DNA of 64,000 nucleotides from UBA668 sp041394605 (GCA_041394605.1 JAWKHX010000010.1:124001-188000), one strand, 5' to 3'. Shown: positions 8,652-17,502, counted from the stretch's first letter. Notes: generated by a model from the letters alone, not told the origin. Translations and numbers: made by a program.

Positions 8652-9854
8652 GTGAAGGTCGAGCCGTTCGAGGTGGCCGTCCCGCAGGCGTCGCTGGACG
8701 ACCTGCACCGCCGGTTGGACGGCACCCGCTGGCCGGACGTGCCTGCCAGCGCGGCGGGGCCGGCCGGCTCGTGGCAGTTCGGCACGGACGACGCCTACCT
8801 GCATGACCTGGTGGCCCACTGGCGCCACCGCTACGACTGGCGGGCGCAGGAGCGGGCGATGAACGCCTGGCCCCACTTCCTCGCCCAGGTGCCCGGCCCC
8901 GACGGGGTGGAGATCCCCGTCCACTTCATCCAGGCGAAGGGCAAGGGCCCGAACCCGCTGCCGCTGATCCTCACCCACGGCTGGCCGTGGACGTTCTGGG
9001 ACCTCGCCGAGGTCATCGGCCCGCTCACCGACCCGGTGGCGCACGGCGGCGACCCGGCGGACTCGTTCGACGTCGTGATCCCGTCGCTGCCCGGCTACTG
9101 CTTCTCCACCCCGCTGCCGGTGCCGTTCCTCACCACGGCCCAGGTGGCCGACCTGTGGGTGGAGCTGATGCGCGGCCTCGGCTATGAGCGCTTCTGCGCC
9201 CAGGGTGGCGACTGGGGCGCCATCGTCACCATCGAGCTCGGCCACGCCCACGCCGACGTGCTGCACGGGATCGCCGTCACCATGCCGTCCTTCCCCGGCG
9301 CCTCCCGCGGGCCGCACGCTCCTGAGGACCTGCTGGCGGGGGAGGAGGACTACGCCGAGCGCACCGCCCGGCGCCTCCGCACCGCCAGCAGCCATGTCGC
9401 CGTGATGGGGACGGATCCGCAGACGCTGGCTCACGCGCTGCACGACTCGCCCGTCGGGTTGCTGTCGTGGCTGGTGGAACGGCGCCGAGCGTGGAGCGAC
9501 TGCGAGGGGCCGGACGGCGCGCGCGACGTGGAGCGCCGGTTCTCCAAGGACGCGCTGTGCACGCTGGCGTCGTTGTACTGGCACACCGGCTGCTTCTGGT
9601 CCACCGAGCGGATGTACTGGGGGCGGGTCAACGTGCCGTGGACGCCGCGCCACGACCGGACGCCGGCGGTGGAGGCCCCGACGGCGATGGCGGTCTTCCC
9701 CGGCGATCTCATCTTCGTGCCGCGCAGGGTGGCGGAGCGGGTCGCCAACATCCAGCGGTGGGAGGTCATGCCGGGGGGCGGGCACTTCGCCCCGGCGGAG
9801 GAACCGGGCCTGGTGGTCGGCGAGGTCAGGGAGTTCTTCCGGCAGTTCCGCTGA
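8652..9854 (+). CDS. Epoxide hydrolase (EHN-domain alpha/beta hydrolase)
   Basis: A 400-aa protein with the N-terminal EHN domain (residues 1-100; the region ending RYDWRAQERAMN) followed by an alpha/beta hydrolase fold. HGWPWTFWD near residue 112 is the oxyanion motif. GGDWGAIV near residue 186 carries the nucleophilic aspartate. GGHFAPAEEP near residue 377 carries the catalytic histidine. Such enzymes open epoxides to diols by a covalent ester intermediate. It starts at GTG 8652. It overlaps the convergent LysR gene by 29 bases. Confidence 0.9.
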   Translation: MKVEPFEVAVPQASLDDLHRRLDGTRWPDVPASAAGPAGSWQFGTDDAYLHDLVAHWRHRYDWRAQERAMNAWPHFLAQVPGPDGVEIPVHFIQAKGKGPNPLPLILTHGWPWTFWDLAEVIGPLTDPVAHGGDPADSFDVVIPSLPGYCFSTPLPVPFLTTAQVADLWVELMRGLGYERFCAQGGDWGAIVTIELGHAHADVLHGIAVTMPSFPGASRGPHAPEDLLAGEEDYAERTARRLRTASSHVAVMGTDPQTLAHALHDSPVGLLSWLVERRRAWSDCEGPDGARDVERRFSKDALCTLASLYWHTGCFWSTERMYWGRVNVPWTPRHDRTPAVEAPTAMAVFPGDLIFVPRRVAERVANIQRWEVMPGGGHFAPAEEPGLVVGEVREFFRQFR

Positions 9855-10749
9855 CGGCCTGCCGCAGCGCGGCCACGAACGCGTCGACGGCCGGGTGCAC
9901 CGCGCCGCCGCGGCGGGTGACGGCACTGATCGTGCGGGTCAGCAGCGGCTCCTCGCGGGCCCGGGTGAGCGGGTGGGGGCCGGACTCTGCCTGCGAGGTC
10001 GGCAGCACCGTCCACCCCATCCCCTGGCGGACCATCTCGCAGAGCACCTCGGGAAGGTGGGACTCCATCTCCACCACGAGCGGCGCGCCGATGTCGCGCA
10101 GCCGGCGGTCGATGGCCCGGCGGGTGCGTGAATCGGCGGGGAACAGCAGCCACGGGCCCCACTGCGCCGGTGGTGGCGGGGCGGGGGTGAACGCGCTGGC
10201 CGGCGCGTAGACCGCCAGTTCGTCACGCAGCAGGGGCTGGGTGTCGAAGCGCCCCACGCCTTCGGGGTCCACGCACACGGCCACGTCCAGCTCGCCGCGC
10301 TCCAGGCGGTCGAGCAGTGTGCCGGTGGGTGCGACGGTGAAGCCGACGTCGAGGGTCGGGTTGGTCTGGCGGAAGCGCCAGACGGCATCGGGGAAGTGGT
10401 GCAGCGCGGCGATGTCGATCATGCCGACCCGCAACCGGCCGACCTGCCCGGTGCCGACCAGTTGCAGCCAGCGGGACAGCTCGTGCAGGTCGGCCAGCAC
10501 CCGCTCTGCGTAGGCGACCACCGTGGCGGTGTGCTCGTGCGGGACGCGGCGGCGGCCCTCGGCGGCGAAGAGCGGCACACCCAGCCGGCGCTCCAGCTCG
10601 GCGATGCCCTGCGACAGCGCCGAGGGGGAGACCCCGAGCGACGCAGCGGCTTCCGCCCATGTGCGGTGGCGGCTGATGGCCACCAGATAACCGAGCTGGG
10701 CGGTGGAGAGGTTGGGCAGCGGCGGCTGGGAGCCGTCGGTGTCGGTCAT
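9826..10749 (-). CDS. LysR-family transcriptional regulator
   Basis: A 307-aa regulator. Residues 13-75 form the winged helix-turn-helix (TWAEAAASLGVSPSALSQGIAELERRLG), and the rest is a two-lobed effector-binding domain (RLRVGMIDIAALHHFPDAV onward). LysR proteins usually bind a small metabolite and control a divergent or adjacent gene. Here the neighbours are the convergent epoxide hydrolase and, 34 bases upstream on the same strand, the acetyltransferase, so the target is not obvious. The start ATG 10749 leaves a 15-residue leader before the DNA-binding domain. Confidence 0.9.
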   Translation of the reverse strand: MTDTDGSQPPLPNLSTAQLGYLVAISRHRTWAEAAASLGVSPSALSQGIAELERRLGVPLFAAEGRRRVPHEHTATVVAYAERVLADLHELSRWLQLVGTGQVGRLRVGMIDIAALHHFPDAVWRFRQTNPTLDVGFTVAPTGTLLDRLERGELDVAVCVDPEGVGRFDTQPLLRDELAVYAPASAFTPAPPPPAQWGPWLLFPADSRTRRAIDRRLRDIGAPLVVEMESHLPEVLCEMVRQGMGWTVLPTSQAESGPHPLTRAREEPLLTRTISAVTRRGGAVHPAVDAFVAALRQAVSGTAGRTP

Positions 10750-10783
10750 GGCTGCGAGTCTTGCCGATCGGCCGGCGGGCCGG

Positions 10784-11383
10784 TCACTCGTCGAAGTCGA
10801 TGCGCATGACGTAGCGGCGCTTGGTCGGGTGGGTGACCTCGCGGAAGCCGGCGGCGGCGAAGACGCTCCGCGGGCCGACGTACAGCTCGCCCCACGTGAC
10901 CTCGACACCGGGCTCGGCTTGCATTGCGTACGCCTCCAGCGCCCGAGCGCCGTGGCTGCGGGCGTGCTCCACCGCGGCGACGGCGAGGGCGCCGGCGATG
11001 CCCTGCCGCCGGTGGCCGGCCCGGACCACGAAGCAGGTGACAGCCCAGACGGACGGGTCCGAAGGATCCTCCGTGCGGCCGGTCCACGGCAGCCGCATCG
11101 TGGTGAGCTTGGGGTATTCGGTGCGCGGCTCCACGGCCACCCAACCCACTGGCTCGCCGTCGAGGTAGGCGACGAGGCCGCTGGTGGTCGGCGCCCCCGG
11201 GTTCCCGCAGTCGGTCTGCTGGCGGAAGCGGAAGGCGCGCTCGTCCACGGGTGTGGCCCGGAACTCCGTGACCGGGCCCTTGAACCACTGGCACTGGCAA
11301 CGGGCGGCCTCGCCCCTGGGGCCGAAGACCGCCTGCAGGTCCTCCCAACTCGCCTCGTTGGCGGGCACCACCCTGATCGTCAT
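10784..11383 (-). CDS. GNAT-family N-acetyltransferase
   Basis: A 199-aa acetyl-CoA-dependent acyltransferase. The acetyl-CoA pyrophosphate-binding motif A is visible as CFVVRAGHRRQGIAGALA near residues 120-137. The conserved C-terminal strand ends VFAAAGFREV. The N-terminal region is rich in Cys and Trp (RCQCQWFKG), as in a subgroup of GNAT proteins with a WD-type N-terminus. The substrate is unknown. ATG 11383 was preferred to an in-frame GTG at 11392. It lies divergent to the enoyl-CoA hydratase. Confidence 0.85.
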   Translation of the reverse strand: MTIRVVPANEASWEDLQAVFGPRGEAARCQCQWFKGPVTEFRATPVDERAFRFRQQTDCGNPGAPTTSGLVAYLDGEPVGWVAVEPRTEYPKLTTMRLPWTGRTEDPSDPSVWAVTCFVVRAGHRRQGIAGALAVAAVEHARSHGARALEAYAMQAEPGVEVTWGELYVGPRSVFAAAGFREVTHPTKRRYVMRIDFDE

Positions 11384-11431
11384 GGGCGTCACGGTAGCCA
11401 GCGGGCCCGACCGGCCTGGTTACATGACCGC

Positions 11432-12241
11432 ATGAGTTCCGCCGAGGTGTTCGTGCAGTCGGAGGTCCGCGGTGCGGCCGCAGTCATCACGCTGCAGCGC
11501 CCGGAGGTCCTCAACGCGTTCCACGGGCCGATGCTGGCCCAGTTGGAGGCCGCGGTGCAGGCGGCGGCGAACGACCCCGCCGTCGTCGGGATCGTCATCA
11601 CGGGTGCGGGCCGCGGCTTCTGCGCCGGGCTGGACGCCGCCGCGCTGGCTGCCACCGCGGACGCCGGTTCCGGCACGCGGCGGGAGCCCGACCCCGACGA
11701 GCTGCCCGGCCTGTTCAGCTACCTGGTGCAGGTGCCCAAGCCGGTGATCGCCGCGGTCAACGGGGTGGCGGCCGGGGGTGGGTTCGTGCTGGTGGCCAAG
11801 TGCGACCTGCGGTTCGCGTGCACCTCGGCGGCGTTCACCACGGTGTTCTCCAAGCGCGGGCTGATCTCCGAGCACGGGCTGTCCTGGCTGACGCCCCGCC
11901 AGGTGGGCATGGGCGACGCGCTGGACCTGCTGTGGTCGTCGCGCAAGATCGACGCCGCTGAGGCGTACCGGATCGGCCTCGTGCAGCGGGTGGTGGAGCC
12001 GGCGGCACTGGTCGCCGACGCGGTCGCGTACGTGGACGACCTGGCGGCCAACGTCTCGCCGAACTCGCTGGCCGTCACCAAACGGCTGGCCTACGCACAC
12101 CTCGGCGCGGAGATGCGTGCCGCGTTCACCGAGGCCGATGTCGCCACCTACGAGGCGCTCGACCACCCGGACGTGAAGGAGGGCGTGGCGTCGTTCGTGG
12201 AGCGCCGGCCGCCCCGGTTCCAGCGCCTCGGCGAAGGGTGA
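11432..12241 (+). CDS. Enoyl-CoA hydratase/isomerase family protein
   Basis: A 269-aa crotonase-fold protein. The oxyanion-hole segments are GAGRGFCAGLDAAAL near residue 60 and NGVAAGGGFVLVAKCDLRFA near residue 115. Glu of LISEHGLSW lies where crotonases carry a catalytic acid. The family hydrates 2-enoyl-CoA or isomerises it during beta-oxidation. It may act on the products of the nearby acyl-CoA ligase; this is inference. The start ATG 11432 overlaps a dead-end ATG eight bases upstream that stops after three codons. Confidence 0.9.
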   Translation: MSSAEVFVQSEVRGAAAVITLQRPEVLNAFHGPMLAQLEAAVQAAANDPAVVGIVITGAGRGFCAGLDAAALAATADAGSGTRREPDPDELPGLFSYLVQVPKPVIAAVNGVAAGGGFVLVAKCDLRFACTSAAFTTVFSKRGLISEHGLSWLTPRQVGMGDALDLLWSSRKIDAAEAYRIGLVQRVVEPAALVADAVAYVDDLAANVSPNSLAVTKRLAYAHLGAEMRAAFTEADVATYEALDHPDVKEGVASFVERRPPRFQRLGEG

Positions 12242-12247
12242 GCCGGT

Positions 12248-12688
12248 TCAGTCCTCCTCGACCGGCACCAGGCCCTGCAACTGGTTGTTGATGGTCGTCT
12301 GGTCGTAGTACACGCGCTCGAGGGTCATCAGGTCCTGGTCGTCGAACTCGAAGTAGGCGGCCATGCGGCACTTGAACCGGTTACCCGTCGGGTTCGGCCC
12401 GCCGAGGTGGGTGCCGCGCAGCCAGAACTCGATCCAGACGCCGTCGTCGGTGTGGTGCAGCGAGATCAGTTCGTTGCGCTGGTCGGTGATCACGGAGCGC
12501 CCCTTCTTCCAGTACGCCAGCACGTCCTCGGCGCCGTCGTGGACGTGGCCGCTGGGGACCAGTTCGTAGCGGGGATGGCTGAACGTCGCCATGGTGCGGT
12601 CCCAGGCGTGGACGTTCTCACTCTCCATGTGCTCGATCAGCACCTGTTCGCGGCGGGCCCGGCGGGCGGCGGTGGCATCGTCGATCAT
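12248..12688 (-). CDS. NTF2-like (SnoaL-type) protein
   Basis: A 146-aa protein with the cone-shaped NTF2-like fold expected from HMESENVHAWDRTMATFSHPRYEL, then GAEDVLAYWKKG and the C-terminal FDDQDLMTLERVYYD strand. Such proteins in catabolic clusters are often small isomerases or hydrolases, or accessory ester-cyclase-like proteins. No specific reaction can be assigned. It is convergent with the enoyl-CoA hydratase (6 bases between stops). The 140 bases upstream, shared with the divergent phosphotransferase, probably hold both promoters. Confidence 0.75.
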   Translation of the reverse strand: MIDDATAARRARREQVLIEHMESENVHAWDRTMATFSHPRYELVPSGHVHDGAEDVLAYWKKGRSVITDQRNELISLHHTDDGVWIEFWLRGTHLGGPNPTGNRFKCRMAAYFEFDDQDLMTLERVYYDQTTINNQLQGLVPVEED

Positions 12689-12828
12689 GGTGGTGTCCCT
12701 CCGGAGGTGTCTGCCCGGTGTCCTACCACGCGGGCGGGTGCGGTGGCGCCGCCCGCGCGGACGACATGTGAGATTGTGAAACACTGGCGGTCCGCGTGCG
12801 GGGGCGCGCGGGCACGAGGGGGTGCGAC

Positions 12829-13929
12829 ATGGGGCAGGTCCCACAGCGCTGCGCGGACGTCGATGCCGCGTTCTTGAACGAGGTGCTGCCGGTGGAGTGC
12901 CGTGGCGGCGCCACGGTGACCGGCGTCGAGGTCGAGGTGATCGGCGAAGGCGTCGGCTTCGTCGGTGAGGTCGCCAGGGTGACGCTGGCCTATGACGGGC
13001 ACGACACACCGCCGCCGGGCGCCGTCGGATCGCTGATCGCCAAGGTGCCGACCACCAACCCCGGTTTCAAGCACCTCGGCCTGATGCTCGGCTTCTACGA
13101 GAAGGAGCACGGCTTCTACGCCAGCGTCGCCGGGCGGGTGCCCCTGTCGGTTCCCGCGGCCTACTTCAACCACGCCGACCACGAGGCGGGCGAGTACCTG
13201 CTGCTCCTCCAGGACATGGCGCCGCTCCGCCCCGGCAACCAGCTGGCCAGTTGCTCGCTGGAGGAGGCCGAGGTGGTGCTGCGGGCCATCGCCTCGTTCC
13301 ATGCCGCCTGGTGGGAGCACCCCGATCTGGCCGGCTTCGAGAGCTGGCTGCCCGGCCCCGGCAGCCCCTACTTCCACATCCTCGAGGCGGGCTACAAGGA
13401 CTCCCTCCCCGCGGTGCCGCAGGTGTTCGGGCACCTGCTGAGCGACGAGGTGATGGCGCTGGCCCACCGCATGGCGGAGTGCTACCACGACGCCATCGAG
13501 CTCGGCGTCGGCCGCCGCCCGCACACGTTCATCCACGGGGACTTCCGGCTGGACAACATGATGTTCGGCCCGAACCTGGAGTTCACGCTGCTGGACTGGC
13601 AGCTGCCGTTCCGGGCCAACCCGCTGTGGGACGTCGTGTACTTCCTGGCGGGCAACTTCAGCCCCGAGTGGCGGCGCGAGCACCAGGACCACCTCGTGCG
13701 CGTCTACCACGACGCGCTCCTCGACCACGGCGTGACGGAGTACCCGTACGACCAGTGCTGGGAGGACTACCGCGCCAGCGGGCTGGTGCTGCTGGGCTAC
13801 ATCGTGACGGCCGCGGCCGACGTGGACCTGGACTCGTTCAACGACCGCGGGCGGGAGCTGCTGGAGACGATGATGGGCCGCTACGCCCTGGCCGTGGAGG
13901 ACCTCGGCTCCGCCGAATTCCTGCCGTAG
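12829..13929 (+). CDS. Phosphotransferase (APH/ecdysteroid-kinase-like)
   Basis: A 366-aa protein kinase-like fold enzyme. HGDFRLDNMMF near residue 237 is the Brenner-type catalytic loop, and LLDWQLPFRANPLWDVVYFLAG is the metal-binding DxD/DW motif region. The N-lobe carries the ATP lysine in SLIAKVPT. Relatives phosphorylate alcohols on sterols, sugars or antibiotics, and are frequent next to acyl-CoA and F420-type genes in actinobacteria. The G-rich stretch GAGGGGGTGCG before ATG 12829 supports that start over GTG 12796. The substrate is unknown. Confidence 0.85.
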   Translation: MGQVPQRCADVDAAFLNEVLPVECRGGATVTGVEVEVIGEGVGFVGEVARVTLAYDGHDTPPPGAVGSLIAKVPTTNPGFKHLGLMLGFYEKEHGFYASVAGRVPLSVPAAYFNHADHEAGEYLLLLQDMAPLRPGNQLASCSLEEAEVVLRAIASFHAAWWEHPDLAGFESWLPGPGSPYFHILEAGYKDSLPAVPQVFGHLLSDEVMALAHRMAECYHDAIELGVGRRPHTFIHGDFRLDNMMFGPNLEFTLLDWQLPFRANPLWDVVYFLAGNFSPEWRREHQDHLVRVYHDALLDHGVTEYPYDQCWEDYRASGLVLLGYIVTAAADVDLDSFNDRGRELLETMMGRYALAVEDLGSAEFLP

Positions 13930-13998
13930 GGCTTTCCCGACCCGGCGACGTGGGGGAGACTGTCGCCGCCGCGAACCCCCCGATCGTCAGGAGCGCTC

Positions 13999-14964
13999 AT
14001 GACCCGCCTCGGCTACCAGATCCCCAACTTCACCTACCCGGGCGCCGCACCCGCCGACATCTTCGGCATGGTGGTGGCGCAGGCGAAGGCGGCCGAGGAG
14101 GCCGGGTTCGATCGTGTCCTCGTGATGGACCACTTCTACCAACTGCCGGGGATCGGCGCCCACGACGAGCCGATGATCGAGTGCTACACGCTGCTCTCCG
14201 CGCTGGCCCAGCACACCAGCCGCGTGCGCCTGTCCGCCCTGGTCACCGGGAACACGTACCGCAATCCGACTTTGCTGGCCAAGACCATCACCGCGCTGGA
14301 CCATGTGTCCGGTGGGCGGGCCACGCTGGGCATCGGCGCCGGCTGGTTCGAGCAGGAGCACAACTCGCTGGGCTACGAGTTCGGCACGTTCTCGGAACGG
14401 TTCGAGAAGCTGGAGGAAGCGCTGCAGATCATCGTGCCGATGCTGCGCGGTGAGAGCGTCACCTTCCACGGCAAGCACTACTCGGTGACGGACGCGGTGA
14501 ACTCGCCGGCGCCGATCTCGCGGGTGCCGGTCATGATCGGCGGCAGCGGCGAGAAGAAGACGCTGCGGATGGTCGCGCAGTACGCGGACGAGTCCAACCT
14601 GTCGAGCGGCGCGATGGAGGAGATCCCCCGCAAGCTCGACGCCCTGGCGGCCCACTGCGAGCGGCTCGGCCGCGACCGATCCGAGATCAAGGTCACCAAG
14701 CTGACGATGGTGTTCCTCGCCCCGACGATGGAGGAGGCCGAGGCCGACCTGCGCGAGATCGCCGCCGTGAAGGGTTGGGGACCCGAGGTGATGGAGATGG
14801 TGAAGGGCATCCTCATCTACGGCGACCCGGACACCGTGGGCGAGCGCCTCCAGGCGATGATGGCCACCGGTATCGACGGGATGACCATCAACCTGCCGGG
14901 CAACGGTCACAAGCCGGAGCGCATCGCCCTGCTCGGCGAGGTCGCCAGAGCGGCGATGTCGTGA
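13999..14964 (+). CDS. F420-type LLM-class oxidoreductase
   Basis: A 321-aa TIM-barrel protein of the luciferase-like monooxygenase family. RVLVMDHFYQLPG near residue 35, then LGIGAGWFEQEHNSLGYEFG near residue 113 and PVMIGGSGEKKTLRMVAQYAD near residue 176, are characteristic of the F420-dependent TIGR03560-like group. These enzymes use reduced F420 (sometimes FMN) for hydride transfer. CAGGAG lies seven bases before ATG 13999. The stop overlaps the GTG of the next gene (GTGA), so the two are likely translated together. Confidence 0.9.
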   Translation: MTRLGYQIPNFTYPGAAPADIFGMVVAQAKAAEEAGFDRVLVMDHFYQLPGIGAHDEPMIECYTLLSALAQHTSRVRLSALVTGNTYRNPTLLAKTITALDHVSGGRATLGIGAGWFEQEHNSLGYEFGTFSERFEKLEEALQIIVPMLRGESVTFHGKHYSVTDAVNSPAPISRVPVMIGGSGEKKTLRMVAQYADESNLSSGAMEEIPRKLDALAAHCERLGRDRSEIKVTKLTMVFLAPTMEEAEADLREIAAVKGWGPEVMEMVKGILIYGDPDTVGERLQAMMATGIDGMTINLPGNGHKPERIALLGEVARAAMS

Positions 14965-15473
14965 GCGTGCACATGGACCCGACGCCCGGGCGGCGCTCCG
15001 GGTTCGTGTGCGGCAACACGCGGATCGCCCAGCCGGAAGGGCAGGTGTGCACGATCGCCGACATGGTGGAGCGGTTGCATCGCGGCAGCAGCCCGTCCGG
15101 CTACTCGCTGGATGCGGACGGGCTGGTCCATCTCGTGCACCTCACGTCCGTGCGGCGCGAGGAGGGCGAGGCGGAGGTGCTGCTGGTGGAGTTGGACGAC
15201 GGCACGGTCGTCCACGCCACCGCCGGGCAGCTGTTCCTCGGTGTGGACGGCGACTGGGTCATGGCCAAGGACCTGTCCGCCGGCATGCGCCTGCTGACCG
15301 TGGCGGACCCGCACCAGTGGAAGGGCGCCGGCGGCGCGCCGGTCGAGCGGCCTCTCGCCCCGCCCCGGGTGGTGGTGGAGGTGCGCCACGCCCCGCCGCG
15401 CGCCGTCTACGAGTTCCGAGTGGAGCAGCACCACAACCTGGTCCACCCCTGCGGCATCGTCCTCCACGACTGA
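14961..15473 (+). CDS. Stand-alone Hint-domain (intein-like) protein
   Basis: The 170-aa protein is almost entirely a Hint fold. Block A: Cys17 in VCGNTRIA, followed by CTIADMVERL. Block B: DDGTVVHATAGQ (residues 79-90) and DWVMAKDLSAGMRLL. Block F/G: VYEFRVEQHHNLVHPCGIVLHD at the very C-terminus, the position where inteins end in His-Asn. Compared with active inteins, the block B histidine is Gln90 (TxxH reads TAGQ). The last residue is Asp170, and there is no C-extein because the frame stops there. There is no homing endonuclease, and only 16 residues precede the cysteine. Splicing cannot occur in cis; thioester formation or self-cleavage remains possible. It overlaps the LLM gene by GTGA. 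Confidence 0.8.
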   Translation: MSVHMDPTPGRRSGFVCGNTRIAQPEGQVCTIADMVERLHRGSSPSGYSLDADGLVHLVHLTSVRREEGEAEVLLVELDDGTVVHATAGQLFLGVDGDWVMAKDLSAGMRLLTVADPHQWKGAGGAPVERPLAPPRVVVEVRHAPPRAVYEFRVEQHHNLVHPCGIVLHD

Positions 15474-15597
15474 AGCCGACCGGCCCGTTCGCCCCTGCCG
15501 GCGTCCCCACACGTGTCCCGACCAGTTGGGGGCGGGGCGGGGTCTGGCGGGTGGGGGTGTTCGGTGGTCGAACTGGTTCGACGGTCTGGCACGATGA

Positions 15598-15639
15598 CGA
15601 CGGCACGACGCGCGACGGCACGACGGTACGACGGCACGG
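15598..15639. repeat. Three short direct repeats before the monooxygenase gene
   Basis: The 13-base unit CGACGGCACGACG occurs at 15598-15610 and 15613-15625, and its first 11 bases recur at 15629-15639 with one change. Spacing is 15-16 bases, about one and a half helical turns. They lie just upstream of the AGGGGG ribosome site of the gene at 15653 and may be binding sites or simple slippage repeats. Confidence 0.5.
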
Positions 15640-15652
15640 CAGGGGGTTGGCG

Positions 15653-17452
15653 ATGAGCATCGACGACATCGGGTTCGATCCGGACGAGCTGCGCGACCGG
15701 TACCGGCGCGAGCGCGACAAGCGGTTGCGGACGGACGGTGCGAACCAATACCTGGACATGAGCGGTGAGCTCGCCCACTTCTCCGAGGACGACCCGTATG
15801 TGGAGCCCGGCTTCACCCGCGACCCGCTGTCGGACGCGTTCGACGTGGCCATCATCGGCGGCGGGTTCAGCGGCATACTCGCCGGTGCCCGCCTGCTGGA
15901 GCAGGGCATCACCGACTTCCGCATCGTGGAAGCCGGCGGCGACTTCGGTGGCACGTGGTACTGGAACCGCTACCCGGGCGCCCAGTGCGACACCGATGCC
16001 TACTGCTATCTCCCCCTCCTCGAAGAACTCGGCTACATGCCGAAGGAGAAGTACGCGTACGTCGACGAGATCTTCGACTACTCGCGCCGGGTGGGCGACC
16101 ACTTCGGGCTCTACGAGCGGGCGATCTTCCAGACCCGCGTGCGGGGGATGCGGTGGGACGACGGCCTGCATCGCTGGCGGATCACCACCAACCGGGGCGA
16201 CGACCTCCGGCCCCGCTTCGTGATCATGGCGATGGGCACGACCACCCGTCCGAAGCTGCCCGGCATCCCCGGCATCGAGGAGTTCCAGGGTCACTCGTTC
16301 CACACCAGCAGGTGGGACTACGGCTACACGGGTGGCGACACGAACGGCGGCATGACCGGCCTGGCCGACAAGCGGGTGGCGGTCATCGGCACCGGCGCCA
16401 CGGCGATCCAGGTGGTGCCGCGTGTGGCCCAGTACGCGCAGCACCTGTACGTGTTCCAACGCACCCCTTCCACCGTGGGCCTGCGGCGCAATGCGCCCAC
16501 CGACGAGGCGTGGTTCCGGTCCCTGCAGCCGGGCTGGCAGAAGGAGCGCCGCGACAACTTCGCCGCATGGTCCGACGGCAAGCGCCCCGAGGTGGACCTC
16601 GTGGACGACTCCTGGACCGACATCTTCCGCGCCATCAGCTCGCCGAAGGGGGAGAACCGTCCGACCACCCGCGAGGAGCGCGACCGGGTGGTGGAGCTGT
16701 CCGACTTCGCCAAGATGGAGGAACTTCGCCGCCGCGTCGACGAGACCGTGGAGGACCCCGCCACCGCCGAGGCGTTGAAGCCGTGGTACCGGGTGATGTG
16801 CAAGCGGCCGACGTTCAACGACGAGTACCTCCCCGCGTTCAACCGAACCAACGTGACGCTGGTGGACGTGAGCGCCAGCAAGGGCGTGGAGCGGATCACG
16901 CCCCGCGGCGTGGTGGCCAACGGCGTGGAGTACGAGGTGGACCTCATCGTCTACGCCTCGGGCTTCCAGATCACGGCCGACTTCGAGCTGCGCCTGGGTG
17001 TGGAGATCGATGGGCGCGACGGGCTGTCGCTCTACGACGCATGGGCGCAGGGGCAGCAGACGCTGCACGGCTTCATGACCCACGGGTTCCCGAACTGGTG
17101 CTACATCGGCGTGTCGCAGAACGCCTTCAGCCTGAACATGACGTCGATGTTCGACGAGCAGGCCAAGCACATCGCCTACATCATCGGCGAGACGGTGCGC
17201 CGGGGCGCGGCGACGGTGGAGCCCAGCCGCCAGGCACAGGACGACTGGGTGGCGGTGATCCGCAGCCTGCAGACCACGGGCAGCGGCTTCCTGGCCGACT
17301 GCACGCCGGGCTACTACAACAACGAGGGCGACCGCACAGAGAGCCAGTTCCTCGGTGCCTACACCCCGGGCCTACTGCGCTTCACACGCCTGATGGAGGA
17401 GTGGCGGTCCACCGGCCGGATGGAGGGGCTGGAACTGGCCCTTGACGAGTAA
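15653..17452 (+). CDS. Baeyer-Villiger-type flavin monooxygenase
   Basis: A 599-aa flavoprotein. The first dinucleotide motif IIGGGFSGILAGARLLE (near residue 65) binds FAD, and VAVIGTGATAIQVVP (near residue 245) binds NADPH. Between them lies GHSFHTSRWDYGY, matching the BVMO fingerprint FxGxxxHxxxWD. GGTWYWNRYPGAQCD is also typical of cyclohexanone and steroid monooxygenases. The enzyme inserts oxygen next to a ketone to give an ester or lactone. The N-terminal 60 residues extend beyond the core, as in larger BVMOs. AGGGGGTTGG precedes ATG 15653. A ketone from steroid or cyclic catabolism is a plausible substrate; this is inference. Confidence 0.92.
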   Translation: MSIDDIGFDPDELRDRYRRERDKRLRTDGANQYLDMSGELAHFSEDDPYVEPGFTRDPLSDAFDVAIIGGGFSGILAGARLLEQGITDFRIVEAGGDFGGTWYWNRYPGAQCDTDAYCYLPLLEELGYMPKEKYAYVDEIFDYSRRVGDHFGLYERAIFQTRVRGMRWDDGLHRWRITTNRGDDLRPRFVIMAMGTTTRPKLPGIPGIEEFQGHSFHTSRWDYGYTGGDTNGGMTGLADKRVAVIGTGATAIQVVPRVAQYAQHLYVFQRTPSTVGLRRNAPTDEAWFRSLQPGWQKERRDNFAAWSDGKRPEVDLVDDSWTDIFRAISSPKGENRPTTREERDRVVELSDFAKMEELRRRVDETVEDPATAEALKPWYRVMCKRPTFNDEYLPAFNRTNVTLVDVSASKGVERITPRGVVANGVEYEVDLIVYASGFQITADFELRLGVEIDGRDGLSLYDAWAQGQQTLHGFMTHGFPNWCYIGVSQNAFSLNMTSMFDEQAKHIAYIIGETVRRGAATVEPSRQAQDDWVAVIRSLQTTGSGFLADCTPGYYNNEGDRTESQFLGAYTPGLLRFTRLMEEWRSTGRMEGLELALDE

Positions 17453-17502
17453 GGGTAATGGTATTAGCTTGCTGCCTAAGTAAGTAAGCCAGGAGGCGAT
17501 AC
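17453..17502 (+). promoter_or_regulatory. Promoter region with operator-like inverted repeat
   Basis: The 50 bases before the membrane-protein/TetR pair contain an imperfect inverted repeat, GCTTGCT (17467-17473) and AGTAAGC (17483-17489), with six of seven pairs matching. It overlaps tandem TAAG repeats and is followed by a strong AGGAGG ribosome site (17491-17496). This would suit autoregulation by the TetR protein of the same operon. Confidence 0.4.

Noticed and set aside
14961..15473. Functional self-splicing intein
   Set aside because: There is no C-extein, the terminal residue is Asp followed directly by a stop, and the block B His is Gln, so cis-splicing is excluded.
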